From the NCBI GenBank assembly GCA_001311805.1, contig BBCA01000006.1, positions 21,771-85,770 on the forward strand: a stretch of DNA of 64,000 nucleotides. Direction: 5' to 3'. Made by a program: the position numbers and the translations under genes. The stretch is from Lentibacillus juripiscarius JCM 12147. GTDB taxonomy: Bacteria > Bacillota > Bacilli > Bacillales_D > Amphibacillaceae. Positions 10,522 to 20,046 of this stretch are shown in pieces (within the stretch, counting starts at the first letter, position 1; each line of letters begins with the position of its first letter). The notes below the pieces were generated by a model that saw only the letters and a program-made list of their open reading frames with translations, made no database searches and had not been told where the DNA came from.

Positions 10522-11712
10522 ATGGAAGTCACCATCCGGCCAAATGATTCCCTCTGGTATTACAGTGAATTATTTGATGTTCCGCTTGTATTGATTGAAC
10601 AATCAAACCCGGCATTGAATCCAAATCAATTAATGGCTGGTGAAACAGTACAAATTCCTGGCTACATGATTCATAACCGTACCATCGCTGCGAATGATTC
10701 ATTGTGGAAAGTCGCTATGGAACAGAATGTGCCGGTTGATATGCTTCAGTTAGTGAACCCAACGATTAATCCCGGCAACTTATCAATCGGGGAAACAATA
10801 GCAGTTCCAGCACGTGTTGATCAATTACTCTTAACAGATTTCAATCACTATACATTTGCAAAGATGGTACGGGATATCCAGCTGCTCACAACCGTTTATC
10901 CATTCATTCGGAAACAGTCCATCGGCAATTCCGTCATGGGAAAAGATCTAACAGAACTGCAGATTGGCAGCGGCCAAAAACAGGTTCACCTGAACGGTTC
11001 ATTCCATGCCAATGAATGGATTACAACCCCTGTTATTATGCGCTTCATCAACGAATATGCACGGGCATTGACCAATAAAATGCCGATAAGGGGACTTCAA
11101 ATGCTTCCTTACATTCAGGAAACCAACTTATCTGTTGTCCCAATGGTCAACCCGGACGGTGTCGATCTTGTCCTGGATGGTGCATCTGCAGCCGGTACGT
11201 ATCGCGAGGAAGTCCTTGCTTTGAATGACCAAAATCCGGATTTCTCGAACTGGAAAGCAAATATTGCCGGCGTCGATCTAAACAACCAATATCCAGCCCG
11301 ATGGGAAGTTGAAGAAGCACGAAAACCTGATTCACCACAACCTAGAGATTATCCTGGGCCGCATCCCTTATCGGAGCCGGAAGCTATTGCAATGGCTGAT
11401 CTCGCAAACGGGCGGGATTTCTTGCGTGTTAACGCGTTTCATACCCAGGGTGAGGTAATCTATTGGGGATACGAAGGGCTTGAGCCGCCATACGCTCAGG
11501 AGCTTGTTAATGAATACAGCCGTGTTAGCGGATACCGGGCTGTTCGCTATATTGACAGTTACGCGGGATATAAAGACTGGTTTATTAAGGAATTCCGGCG
11601 GCCTGGATTTACCGTTGAACTGGGTACTGGTGTAAACCCGCTGCCATTCAGCCAATTTGAAGAGATTTATGAAGAAACTCTGGGGATTATGCTGGCAAAC
11701 CTCTATATGTAA
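10522..11712 (+). CDS. LysM-containing M14 zinc carboxypeptidase (gamma-D-glutamyl-meso-DAP peptidase family)
   Basis: A 396-residue cell-wall peptidase. Two LysM domains open the protein (residues about 1-45, VTIRPNDSLWYYSELFDVP; about 50-97, RTIAANDSLWKVAMEQNVP), which bind peptidoglycan. The M14 domain follows: the zinc motif HANE in LNGSFHANEW, substrate Arg region, NPDGVDL, the zinc His in VNAFHTQGE, and a C-terminal FTVELGTG with the catalytic Glu. This arrangement is that of the Lysinibacillus endopeptidase I family cleaving gamma-D-Glu-meso-DAP bonds during sporulation or wall turnover. Start ATG at 10522 with AAGGAGAG upstream is preferred over the open frame back to 10435. No classic signal peptide. 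Intact. Confidence 0.9.
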   Translation: MEVTIRPNDSLWYYSELFDVPLVLIEQSNPALNPNQLMAGETVQIPGYMIHNRTIAANDSLWKVAMEQNVPVDMLQLVNPTINPGNLSIGETIAVPARVDQLLLTDFNHYTFAKMVRDIQLLTTVYPFIRKQSIGNSVMGKDLTELQIGSGQKQVHLNGSFHANEWITTPVIMRFINEYARALTNKMPIRGLQMLPYIQETNLSVVPMVNPDGVDLVLDGASAAGTYREEVLALNDQNPDFSNWKANIAGVDLNNQYPARWEVEEARKPDSPQPRDYPGPHPLSEPEAIAMADLANGRDFLRVNAFHTQGEVIYWGYEGLEPPYAQELVNEYSRVSGYRAVRYIDSYAGYKDWFIKEFRRPGFTVELGTGVNPLPFSQFEEIYEETLGIMLANLYM

Positions 11713-11724
11713 CAGGCAAAACAT

Positions 11725-11759
11725 AAAATAACAGGCAGGGTGGTCCTGCCTGTTATTTT
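11725..11759. terminator. Bidirectional terminator after the M14 peptidase gene
   Basis: A perfect 15-base inverted repeat, AAAATAACAGGCAGG and CCTGCCTGTTATTTT, with a 5-base loop. It also contains the stop codon of the converging DUF6501-like gene. Confidence 0.9.
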
Positions 11760-11958
11760 ATTTCTTTGAAATAATCCTTGTAGAAACCACCGATTCGGCC
11801 GCTGTTATCCACTATGAAATAAAATTCATCTGTCTCATTTTTGACATCATAGTGCTCGCCTGGGGTCAGTTTATGATGTACAATGAATTTTTGGCATCGG
11901 CATGGATGCATTCCACTGTTTTGACTGTTTCTCGTTCCTGCCAGTTTAAGTGTATCAT
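11753..11958 (-). CDS. Small DUF6501-like protein, one frameshift
   Basis: About 68 residues. The start ATG at 11958 opens MIHLNWQERETVKTVECIHADA; after a one-base frameshift near 11880 it continues as VHHKLTPGEHYDVKNETDEF and ends NSGRIGGFYKDYFKEIK. This pattern, with a C-terminal FYFIVDNSG-G-FYK motif, is that of the small Bacillaceae proteins now called DUF6501. Function unknown. The stop lies inside the terminator hairpin of the neighbouring peptidase gene. A GGAGCG ribosome site precedes the start. Confidence 0.7.
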
Positions 11959-12061
11959 TGCTAAGCGCTCCTATTTCTAGTCTTGTTTACATAATATTAT
12001 TATTGTCAACTTTACTTAAAGGTTCTTTTAGCATATTTTGTTGTTTTTCCAGTGCAGTTGA

Positions 12062-12610
12062 TATAAACTGCGACACAGTGAAAATTCTCTTTTATGACAC
12101 TATCTCTCGTTCTAATGATAGATAAGTGCTTGAATTCGCTCCGGCAGAATACTTCGCTTTCCGCGGGCACGGCTTCAGCCTCCTCGCGGAAAACCGCCGC
12201 TACGGGGTCTTCAGACACGTGCTGTTCCCGCAGGAGTCTACGTATTTTGCCTACGCTGGCAGTGGTGTTCTGGTTATCGTGTACTTATTGTCCATTTCAC
12301 CAAAAAGTATCGCAGACACTAGTGGAAGAAATGCACGAAGACTCCTGCGGGAAAGCGAAGACGATGAGACCCCGCAGTGAGTGGTTTTCTCACGAGGAGG
12401 CTCATCGCAAGCCCAGCGGCAAAGAAGACACTGCGAATGCGACCAAAGGAAGCTTGAGCAGATGTCGCGCTTGTACCCAGAGTGGTGAAAGCGAAGTGTA
12501 TTTCTAGAACGGTGGTCTAACCACCATCTCAATTTACACCGCATTATATAGAAATTGTTAAGTAGGGTTCCTAAAATGATGCACATAGTAACAATCTTTT
12601 AGAAAACAGC
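12062..12610. repeat. Composite GC-rich intergenic repeat, copy 1
   Basis: No gene here. Two related modules lie in opposite orientation: GCTGTTCCCGCAGGAGTCT at 12221-12239 faces AGACTCCTGCGGGAA at 12339-12353, and each is linked to a GAGGAGGCT segment and a GGGGTC/GACCCC block. A 3' tail at 12416-12493 (GCGGCAAAGAAGACACTGCG ... GGTGAAAGCG) is nearly identical to 28309-28386 and 52999-53076. The right end (CTTTTAGAAAACAGCC) is the inverted form of the left end of copy 2. Short frames inside are not conserved between copies. Confidence 0.85.
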
Positions 12611-13558
12611 CTACTCAAAAAGGACAAATACTGTCCATATCCTTTTTCTTCCATTTCCTCTTTAGGTATAAATTGCATGGCGGCAGAGTTCATGCAGTAG
12701 CGTAAACCGCCTTTATCTTTTGGACCATCATTAAAGACATGGCCTAGATGGGAGTCGGCGTGTTTGCTTCTGACCTCAGTTCGGATCATCCCATGACTCG
12801 TGTCGGTTTTTCTTCCACCCGGTATGGGTCCACAGGCTTGGTAAAGCTTGGCCAGCCGCAGCCTGCATCAAATTTATCATGTGAAGAAAACAAACGTCCC
12901 CAGAAATCAGGTCTACGTAAATTCCCTCTTTCTCATTATCCCAGTATTCATTGGCGTAAGGTCTTTCCGTCCCATTTTCTTGTGTCACATTATATTGGAT
13001 AGGTGTTAGTTTCTTTTTCAGTTCCGATTCGTCCGGTTTTTGACGCCAATGTTCTTTAATGAAGTTCTCGCGACCAGAACCTTTTTTATAAAGACGGTAA
13101 TGGAACGACTGTTTCTTGTAATAATCCTGATGTTCTGCCTCTGCTTTGTAAAACGGTTTCGCAGCAATAATTGGCGTTACAATTGGTTTGGAAAATTTTC
13201 CGCTTTCTTCGAGTTCCCGCTTAGATTGTTCCGCAAGCTGCTTTTGCCGTTCATTATGATAAAATAGCAGTTTGATACGACTCGCCCCGGTCATTGAATT
13301 GCCCGCCTGCATCTGTTGGGTCAATCTGCTGCCAAAAGGTACTGAGCAGTTCCTCATAAGGCATCTTTTCAGGATCGAAAGTAATTTGCACTGCTTCCAC
13401 ATGGCCAGTGGTATTCGAGCATACCTCTTCATAGGTCGGATTTTCCGTATGTCCTCCCGTATAACCTGAAATGATATTCAGGATACCAGGGCGCTCATCA
13501 AATGGTTCCACCATGCACCAAAACATCCTCCTGCAAATGTTGCTAGTTCGGTTGCCAT
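12611..13558 (-). CDS. msrAB: Fused peptide methionine sulfoxide reductase MsrA-MsrB, frameshifted
   Basis: Repairs oxidised methionine in proteins; MsrA acts on the S form and MsrB on the R form. The MsrA domain has the [17 protein letters not shown] active site (one T missing near 13520), GYTGG and [11 protein letters not shown]. The MsrB domain follows directly ([17 protein letters not shown]), with [20 protein letters not shown] and the catalytic LRYCMNSAA. Frameshifts near 13520, 13275, 12890, 12780 and probably 12625. Span about 315 residues, right for a fusion. Start ATG at 13558 with GGGAGGT upstream. In B. subtilis the two enzymes are separate adjacent genes. Both domains keep their catalytic cysteines. 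Confidence 0.88.
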
Positions 13559-13637
13559 AGGATACCTCCCGTTTCTGTTCTAGTTCTATTTTTTCGTTTT
13601 CAGCAAAAATCAAGCGCTTTGCCTGTAATTGGAGGAA

Positions 13638-14105
13638 TTAAATAAACAGCTTTGGTGTTGATTGTCCTGATTTAGTTATAGCATCATCTGTATCAGTGTT
13701 ATTCATGCTTTCCAGAGGTAAATCCGGTGTCTCTTCCGTGTCTTCGCTATCGGACATGGTTCATGGTCATCCGGGCTTTCAGCATTTTCTTCTTCCTCTT
13801 CCACTTCCTCGTTTTCATTCAATGATTTCAGCAATTGCAGCATCATTGGCAGGTTTTTAAGCATTGGTCCATATTGCTGTATGACTGGTGCTGCAGATTG
13901 GACGGTTTTTAATACTTGTTGCACACTTCCCAATTTTTGTGAAAAACTGCTTATCTTATCAGGCGTTAGTAAACGCTGGGCATGGTTAGGAGTGAAAAAA
14001 CTGCCGTAACCCATTTGACGTGTTATGCTGGGGCGGCCCTGGCGGGTAAAACCCCTGAGGATTTTGAAAATGATTATTGGGGTAGTGCTGGATTGGCCAT
14101 ACCAT
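13638..14105 (-). CDS. YqfQ/VrrA-like protein, frameshifted
   Basis: About 155 residues. A Pro/Gln/Asn-rich N-terminus (MVWPIQHYPNNHFQNPQGFY) is followed by the family core VLKTVQSAAPVIQQYGPML and KNLPMMLQLLKSLNE, then an acidic tail and a C-terminal KLFI. This layout is that of YqfQ/VrrA, a Bacillus protein known for variable repeats and a spore coat link in some species. Frameshifts near 13990 and 13765; the second moves the tail to the SDSEDTEETPDLPLES frame ending at 13638. Start ATG at 14105 has GGGGAGGATC upstream. Function not established. Confidence 0.7.
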
Positions 14106-14220
14106 GTTGATCCTCCCCTTCCCTTCCATCATGGTCATTAAGATTAGTGTACGTGACAAATGCTCAAAAAGTGTAGGCTACTGTACCATAATGACGGAAA
14201 GTCCGAGTCTTAGAACAAAG

Positions 14221-14248
14221 AAGCCTTCGCCTATTAGGAAAGGCTTCA
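14221..14248. terminator. Hairpin, possible terminator
   Basis: A perfect 8-base inverted repeat, GAAGCCTT and AAGGCTTC, with a 12-base loop, upstream of the YqfQ-like gene. T-runs are weak on either side. Confidence 0.45.
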
Positions 14249-14257
14249 TCATAAAAT

Positions 14258-14370
14258 CAATCACTTGCTATATCTGAGGCAATAATAAAGCCGACAGAAC
14301 CGGTAAGTATGATGCCAAATACCACAACAGAAAACCTAGTTTCCCCTCTTTCCCCTACTCTTTATACATT
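14258..14370 (-). CDS. Possible single-pass membrane micropeptide
   Basis: A frame ending at 14258 encodes GETRFSVVVFGIILTGSVGF then IIASDIASD, a convincing single transmembrane helix flanked by charges. To reach an ATG at 14370 a one-base frameshift is needed near 14355, and no strong ribosome site is seen. The length would be about 38 residues. It is followed by the hairpin at 14221-14248. Real gene status is uncertain. Confidence 0.3.
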
Positions 14371-14547
14371 AAGTATACGTGATTCAGGGCTGTTCAGGCG
14401 ATGGGCAGTTTGACGATTTCATGAAAACCCCCATAAGCACGGTCAATATTTCCCGGGCAACCGCAGGAATCTCCACTATCCTACATTCAGACTGTGAATA
14501 ATGCTGAAAAAGCACACTTTATGTCCCGGTATGAAAAAATCTGCTGC

Positions 14548-14762
14548 CTAATCTATTGCTTGGTATGCTTCCCATAAATCATCAAAGACAGACAGTGCAT
14601 TCGGAAAAGGACTGTTCCATTCCAGATAATTGCTGATCTCATGATAATCCGCAGATTGTTTAGGAAAGTCATGATCATAAAAAATCCAATCGGCCAGCCG
14701 GCTTTTATCGTCCGGCTCTTTTTTCCTCTATAAGTCAGTACAAAATGATAAAATGAACGCAT
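14548..14762 (-). CDS. yozE: YozE family protein (UPF0346), frameshifted
   Basis: About 72 residues. It opens MRSFYHFVLTYRGKK; after a shift near 14710 it continues LADWIFYDHDFPKQSADYHE, then ISNYLEWNSPFPNALSVFDD and LWEAYQAID. The spacing FYHF-YR...DHDFPK...YHEISNYLE is the YozE signature. Function unknown; the family has a helical SAM-like fold. It precedes nothing on its strand for 440 bases and lies 14 bases downstream of tatC. Confidence 0.8.
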
Positions 14763-14776
14763 CGTATTCCCCTTTG

Positions 14777-15536
14777 CTATTCATAGCCACTATTCTCCAT
14801 AAACTTCTGATGTTCCTTAAGTTTTTTGCGATACACAGCCGCTGATAAATAAATGCTGATTTCGTAAAGGATAATCAGCGGAACAGCCACGACGAGCTGC
14901 AGAGCAAAGTCAGGCGGTGTAATCAATGCACCGATGATGACAAGGATTAAATAAGCATACTTCCTCGTCTTCCGCATAAACTCCGGCGTAAGAATTCCCA
15001 GCCGGGTTAGGAACATGGCGATAATTGGTATTTCAAAAACAGAGCAAATGGAATTACAATCCGGAATAACAGTTTGAAGTAACGGTCGTATGTAAAATTT
15101 CATTGAACATGTCATTATTCAATGATAGTAAAAAGGGTACAATCAGCTGAACAAAAATAATATATCCAAAAACAACGCCGATGATGAATAAATAAATATG
15201 ATCGGTATATACATTAATGCTGTTATACGTTCCGGTTTCGTCAGGCCTGGTTTAATAAAAACCAGACTTGCAGAGTCAATATCGGCAATGTACCAACAAC
15301 AGCGATTAATCCTGCCAGTGTAATGTAAACAGACACCAAATCGGTAAGACCGGTGACACTTAACTTAAAGGGCAAATCAGCAGCTATAAAATCATAAATT
15401 TCTTCTACATAAATAAAGCCGGCTGCAAAAAATAGAACAAAAACACCGCTGTAACGATCAGCCGGTTCCGTAATTCCGATAAATGCCCGACTACGTTCAT
15501 TTCTTTTTCATTGTCCAATTGCTGTTCATCAGCCAT
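14777..15536 (-). CDS. tatC: Twin-arginine translocase subunit TatC, frameshifted
   Basis: Polytopic receptor of the Tat system exporting folded proteins with twin-arginine signals. The N-terminus has the conserved MNVVGHLSELRNRLIV; the C-terminal clean frame has the PIIAMFLTRLGILTPEFMRK loop, followed by KYAYLILVIIGALITPPDF and a helix pair. In between, frames change at least three times (near 15420, 15255 and 15110). Span about 253 residues, normal for TatC. Start ATG at 15536 with GGGAG upstream. It follows two tatA genes. A likely client in this window is the Rieske protein QcrA, which has an SRRQFL motif. Confidence 0.9.
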
Positions 15537-15609
15537 TCGTTCACGCTCCCACTATGACGCACACAAAAGAAGATGTAAGGTTGCCCCTACACCTTTCTTA
15601 TTCATTCGC

Positions 15610-15798
15610 TTATTTTGATGTATGGTCGTCTTTCCTGGAATCATCATCCGATACAATACCTTTGGTGGCATTTTTGAATTCTTTTAATGAGCTTCCAAAC
15701 GCTTTACCGATTTCCGGAAGTTTAGACGGTCCGAAAACGATCAGCGCAATGATTAGAATTAAAATTAATCCTGGAATGCCAATATTGCCTAACCCCAT
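15610..15798 (-). CDS. tatA: Twin-arginine translocase subunit TatA/E
   Basis: About 62 residues: one N-terminal transmembrane helix ([17 protein letters not shown]), the FGP hinge, the amphipathic helix [18 protein letters not shown], and a charged cytoplasmic tail. It forms the oligomeric Tat channel with TatC. The ATG at 15798 is chosen for spacing to GGAG; a run of ATG/GTG codons lies directly upstream. It sits between a second tatA and tatC, in one transcription unit. Confidence 0.93.
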   Translation of the reverse strand: MGLGNIGIPGLILILIIALIVFGPSKLPEIGKAFGSSLKEFKNATKGIVSDDDSRKDDHTSK

Positions 15799-15816
15799 CA
15801 TCATCACTCCGCATGA

Positions 15817-16020
15817 TTATTTGCTTTCATCGCCTTTAACTGCCTTTTTAGCTTCATTGACTTCATTGGAAACATCACCTGTCAAATCCTGAGCCGAATT
15901 CTTAAATTCTTTTAATGTATGACCTGCCGCTTTCCCAATTTCCGGCAATTTTTTTCGGGCCAAAATAACCAGTGCAATGACCAGAATAAGAATGAGTCCC
16001 GGGAATCCGATATTAGCCAT
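15817..16020 (-). CDS. Second TatA/E-like subunit, altered hinge
   Basis: About 67 residues with a TatA pattern: [19 protein letters not shown], then [19 protein letters not shown] and an acidic tail. The expected FGP hinge reads LAR. The DNA there (ATTTTGGCCCGAAAAAAATTG, complement near 15950-15970) would read FGPKKL if one T were added and one A removed, so a pair of compensating homopolymer errors is likely. Start ATG at 16020 with AGAAGGTG upstream. Two adjacent tatA paralogues before tatC suggest TatAC systems with different partners. Confidence 0.85.
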   Translation of the reverse strand: MANIGFPGLILILVIALVILARKKLPEIGKAAGHTLKEFKNSAQDLTGDVSNEVNEAKKAVKGDESK

Positions 16021-16174
16021 TATAAACACCTTCTTATCATGTATGATATATGAACCAACGCGCACAAGAAAATCGTATTATTTGCACATCATCCTATGCT
16101 GAGTAAAGTGTAACACGGGAAACAGCTGCTGTACAACTTATAAACGTTTGCTACTTCATATTGACCGGGATAAT

Positions 16175-16713
16175 TCATGTTAAAAAATGTCTCTCCAGCA
16201 TTTGAGCGGGAAGTCCTTTATAGTCTGACACATACCGGACATTTATATGCCTGAACAATGTGCGCACTTTTCGCTGATCTCTGTCCAACAGATTCTGGAT
16301 TTGCGGCAGAACTCGTTTTTTATATATGCCTGCCAGCGGGTGCATTTTTTCATTATACACCGGAATTACCGCATCATGGCTGCCAAGAGAATGCAGCAGC
16401 AGGCGGTAGACTTCCTGATCAATAAACGGCATATCACACGCGGCAAATGCGCACACATCTGAACTGGAATAATGCAAACCGGCCTCCATGCCTGCCAGTG
16501 GCCCCATATCTTTATACCGGTCACTAAACATATCCAATCCGAGGAATGTGTACTGGGCAGGTTCATTTGTAATGACCATTGTTTGCTGGCTGCATTTTTT
16601 TAATTCATCTGCACATGTGCGATGGATGCCTTTGTCTCAATTGGCAATAGCGATTTGTTTGTCCCCATACGGGACGATTTCCCGCCTGCGAGAATGATTC
16701 CGCTGACTTGCAT
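16175..16713 (-). CDS. mobA: Molybdenum cofactor guanylyltransferase MobA, one frameshift
   Basis: Adds GMP to molybdopterin to form the bis-MGD type cofactor used by enzymes such as NarG. The N-terminus SGIILAGGKSSRMGTNKSLL is the nucleotide-binding signature; the C-terminal part has AACDMPFIDQEVYRLLL with the metal-binding Asp and PLAGIYKK. A frameshift or short deletion near 16605-16630 splits the two. Length about 179 residues. Start ATG at 16713 with GGGGAGGTG; it begins 15 bases after the folA stop. The window holds its presumed client, NarG, about 8 kb away. Confidence 0.88.
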
Positions 16714-16728
16714 GCCTTCACCTCCCCA

Positions 16729-17218
<490 letters not shown>

Positions 17219-17265
17219 CTACAAACCTCCTTTCGAGTGTGTGTTCAAAAATGAGGATAAACCTC

Positions 17266-18220
17266 TTATACTGCAATTGGTGCTTTAATGGATGGATGCG
17301 GATGGTAATCTGTCAGCTTGAAATCATCCATATCAAAATCAAACACCGATTCCTTGTCCTTATTAATCTCAAGTTTCGGCAGTGGTCTGATGTCACGTCC
17401 AAGCTGTGTTTTCACCTGTTCCACATGATTCGTGTATATATGTGCATCCCCGAGCGTGTGAATAAATTCGCCTGGCTGAAGGCCACACTCATGCGCAATC
17501 AGCTGTGTAAGCAGCGCATAGCTTGCTATATTGAACGGTACTCCTAAAAATATATCGGCACTGCGCTGATATAATTGACACGACAGTTTTCCGTCCGCTA
17601 TATAAAATTGAAATAGTGTATGACAGGGCGGGAGTGCCATGTTTGGAATATCTTCCGGGTTCCACGCTGTTACAATATGCCGGCGGGAATCGGGATTACT
17701 CCGTATGCCCTCCACTGTCTCCTTCAGCTGATCAATTGTTTCATTCCGGGATGTTTCCCAGGCGCGCCATTGTTTGCCGTACACATTTCCCAAATCCCCG
17801 AAACTTTCCGCAAATGATGGATCGTGCAGGATTCTTTCCTTGAATCGATCCAATTGATTCCGGTACTCTTCACGAAAAGCTATATCCTGCTGGCTTCGAT
17901 TACCGAAATCAGTCATGTCAGGTCCATCATATTCATCACTTTCCACCCATTTCTTAAATGCCCATTCGTTCCAGATGTTATTGTTATGCTGCAGCAAATA
18001 ACGTATGTTCGTGTCCCCTTTGATAAACCAGAGAAGTTCACTGGCAATTAGTCGGAAAGGGACTTTTTTGTTGTCAGAAGCGGAAATCCTTCGCTAAGAT
18101 CAAACCGCATTTGCTGGCCAAAAACTGAATACGTTCCAGTGTTGGTTCGGTCCGTTTTTTCGTACCATTTTCTAGTATGTAGTTACATAAGTCCAGGTAA
18201 CCCTGTTCACCTATTAACAT
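17266..18220 (-). CDS. thyA: Thymidylate synthase ThyA, frameshifted
   Basis: Methylates dUMP to dTMP using methylene-tetrahydrofolate. The N-terminus [15 protein letters not shown] and [17 protein letters not shown] precede LLTTKK; then come the catalytic [20 protein letters not shown] with the active Cys, [20 protein letters not shown] and a C-terminal KAPIAV. About 318 residues, the longer form with a roughly 50-residue insertion ([15 protein letters not shown] region) known from Lactobacillus casei; the shorter ThyB form lacks it. Frameshifts near 18140 and 18060. ATG at 18220 has ATGGAGGGT upstream. Cotranscribed with folA and mobA. Confidence 0.93.
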
Positions 18221-18463
18221 ATTGTACCCTCCATAAGAATTAAATCCAGATCCTGTGCAGGCGTTGCGATAGCACGTCGCGGTTTTAGCCTGCCGACGTA
18301 CAGGACGGACGTACTAGTGCCGGTGACACTACACGAATTTAGCCTGTACGGACGATTCCACCTTTCCATATTGTAACACAATCGTTAACTCGCTGGCGCA
18401 TAAACAAATTCACCTGCACATAAATCTTTTAAAAGCAAGTCACACATGAAAGGGGATATTTGC

Positions 18464-19511
18464 ATGCTGAATGGTTCCGTTCAACATGTAGTAAAGCAAT
18501 CTATTTTGTACAGCTACGTGTTAAGTCAGCCGTTTTCCGTTTATGTTGATGCATATCCTGCACTTCAAAATGAACAATTGCTTGAAGAGGAACAACTACA
18601 ATTCGGACAGCATGGAGAAGCCGTTCGGATCCTGCAGCATAAATTAAACAGATTATCTTATTTCGATGACGAAATTGATGGTGAGTACAATGTATTAACG
18701 GAGCATGCACTAAAAAAGTTTCAGAAGGATCATCAAATCACGATTACAGGTAAAGCAAACCTGAAAACACTCCAAACAGTCGTTGACGAAGAGAAGAAGC
18801 AATACAAGGAACAATTAAACGAAATGTCCGATACCATCCATCCGGAAATGAATCCTTCAGACGTTAAAATCGTGCAGGAGGCACTGCAGTATTTTGGTTA
18901 TTACGAAGGAAAATTGATGGTATTTATGGACCGCTTACTCAGAAGGCTCTGGAGATGGCGGAGGATAAATTCGGAATGGAGCTTGTCGATGATAACGCTC
19001 TGGCAGCCCTGTATGAACAGGAGCAGGAAGAACAGGAAAGCCAGCAGAAAGTGCAAGAGAGCAAAGCCGATCACGAGCAGGAAAGCAAGCAGCAAGCGCA
19101 AGAGAATGAAGCCGAATCTGAACAGGAAACGAAACAGGTCAAAGTAAACAATACTAATTATTCAAGGGCTGTTGAAGCTGCATACGCACAGGTCGGTACA
19201 CCGTATGTCTGGGGCGGAGAGTCCCCATCCGGCTTTGATTGCAGTGGATTTATCCAATACATTTTTCGAATGGAAGATATCACACTCCCTCGAACTGTCA
19301 GTGATGTGTGGAATTTTACAGTACCCGTCAACAAGCCATCCGTCGGTGATCTTGTCTTTTTGAAACATATAAACCAGGGCCGTCCCATATGGGGATTTAT
19401 GTTGGCGATAATAAGTTTATCCATGCAGGAGAATCACGTGGTGTCGAAACCAGCAAACTGGGAAATTCCTACTGGAAACAGCGATTCCTTGGGGCAAGAA
19501 GAGTTCAGTAA
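18464..19511 (+). CDS. NlpC/P60 cell-wall hydrolase with peptidoglycan-binding domains, frameshifted
   Basis: Probably a D,L-endopeptidase cutting peptidoglycan stem peptides. A PG_binding_1 domain ([19 protein letters not shown] ... [13 protein letters not shown]) is followed by a second degenerate one ([20 protein letters not shown]). A Gln/Glu-rich linker ([20 protein letters not shown]) leads to the NlpC/P60 domain, with the catalytic Cys in [12 protein letters not shown] and the His in [16 protein letters not shown]. Frameshifts near 18925, 19365 and 19390; the true end is GARRVQ at 19511. Start at 18464 after GAAAGGGGAT. No clear signal peptide is readable, perhaps through another error. 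Confidence 0.85.
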
Positions 19512-19578
19512 TTTATTGGAATAAATCCACCTTTACCGCAAATAATAACGGTATAAAAGAGAAAGGTGGGATGAAACA

Positions 19579-19934
19579 ATGACTGGCCTAATCGTTAAAT
19601 TACTCGTCTGCCCAATCGGATTATATGCTGCATCATGGCTCTTTCCTAATGTCGACTTTGGCTACTGGTATCAGCCGATCATCCTTGGTGTTGTTTTGGC
19701 ATTTGTAGGATATTTTATGGAAAAATGATGCTGCGGGAAGAGACAAACTGGCTGAGTGTTGGATTAGATTTCGTGGTCACCGCGTTAATTGTATACTTTG
19801 GTTCTATGTTACTGGCTGATACGGCCGTTACATTCTGGGGAGCTGTTTTAACTGGAGCATTACTTGGAATAACGGAGATCTTCCAGCACAATTGGCTCCT
19901 GAGCAGCGACCGAGTAAAAACCGTACAGGAGTGA
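19579..19934 (+). CDS. DUF2512 family membrane protein, one frameshift
   Basis: About 118 residues with four hydrophobic segments. The first part, TGLIVKLLVCPIGLYAASWL then FPNVDFGYWYQPIILG, and the second part, ALIVYFGSMLLADTAVTFWG then TEIFQHNWLLSSDR, together match the DUF2512 (YndM-type) pattern. The frame shifts at the run of As near 19725. GAAAGGTGGG precedes the ATG at 19579. It ends directly before a strong terminator. Function unknown; sometimes mistaken for a holin because of size. Confidence 0.75.
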
Positions 19935-19940
19935 AAATAA

Positions 19941-19978
19941 ACGAGCAGGAAAGCTTCATATGCTTCCTGCTCGTTTTT
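19941..19978 (+). terminator. Rho-independent terminator
   Basis: ACGAGCAGGA-AGC pairs with GCTTCCTGCTCGT (one bulged A), followed by TTTTTT on the plus strand. Confidence 0.9.
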
Positions 19979-20046
19979 TCATAAACCAACGTTCTGTCCT
20001 TCTATCATGGGTAAATGGCGGAAAGGTTGTCAGATGTCTTTTATTC

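Noticed and set aside
12062..12610. Protein-coding frames within the composite repeat
   Set aside because: Frames of 80-137 codons occur there but are not kept in the other two copies.
19579..19934. Phage holin
   Set aside because: Size and helices suggest it at first, but the sequence follows DUF2512 and no phage genes are near.
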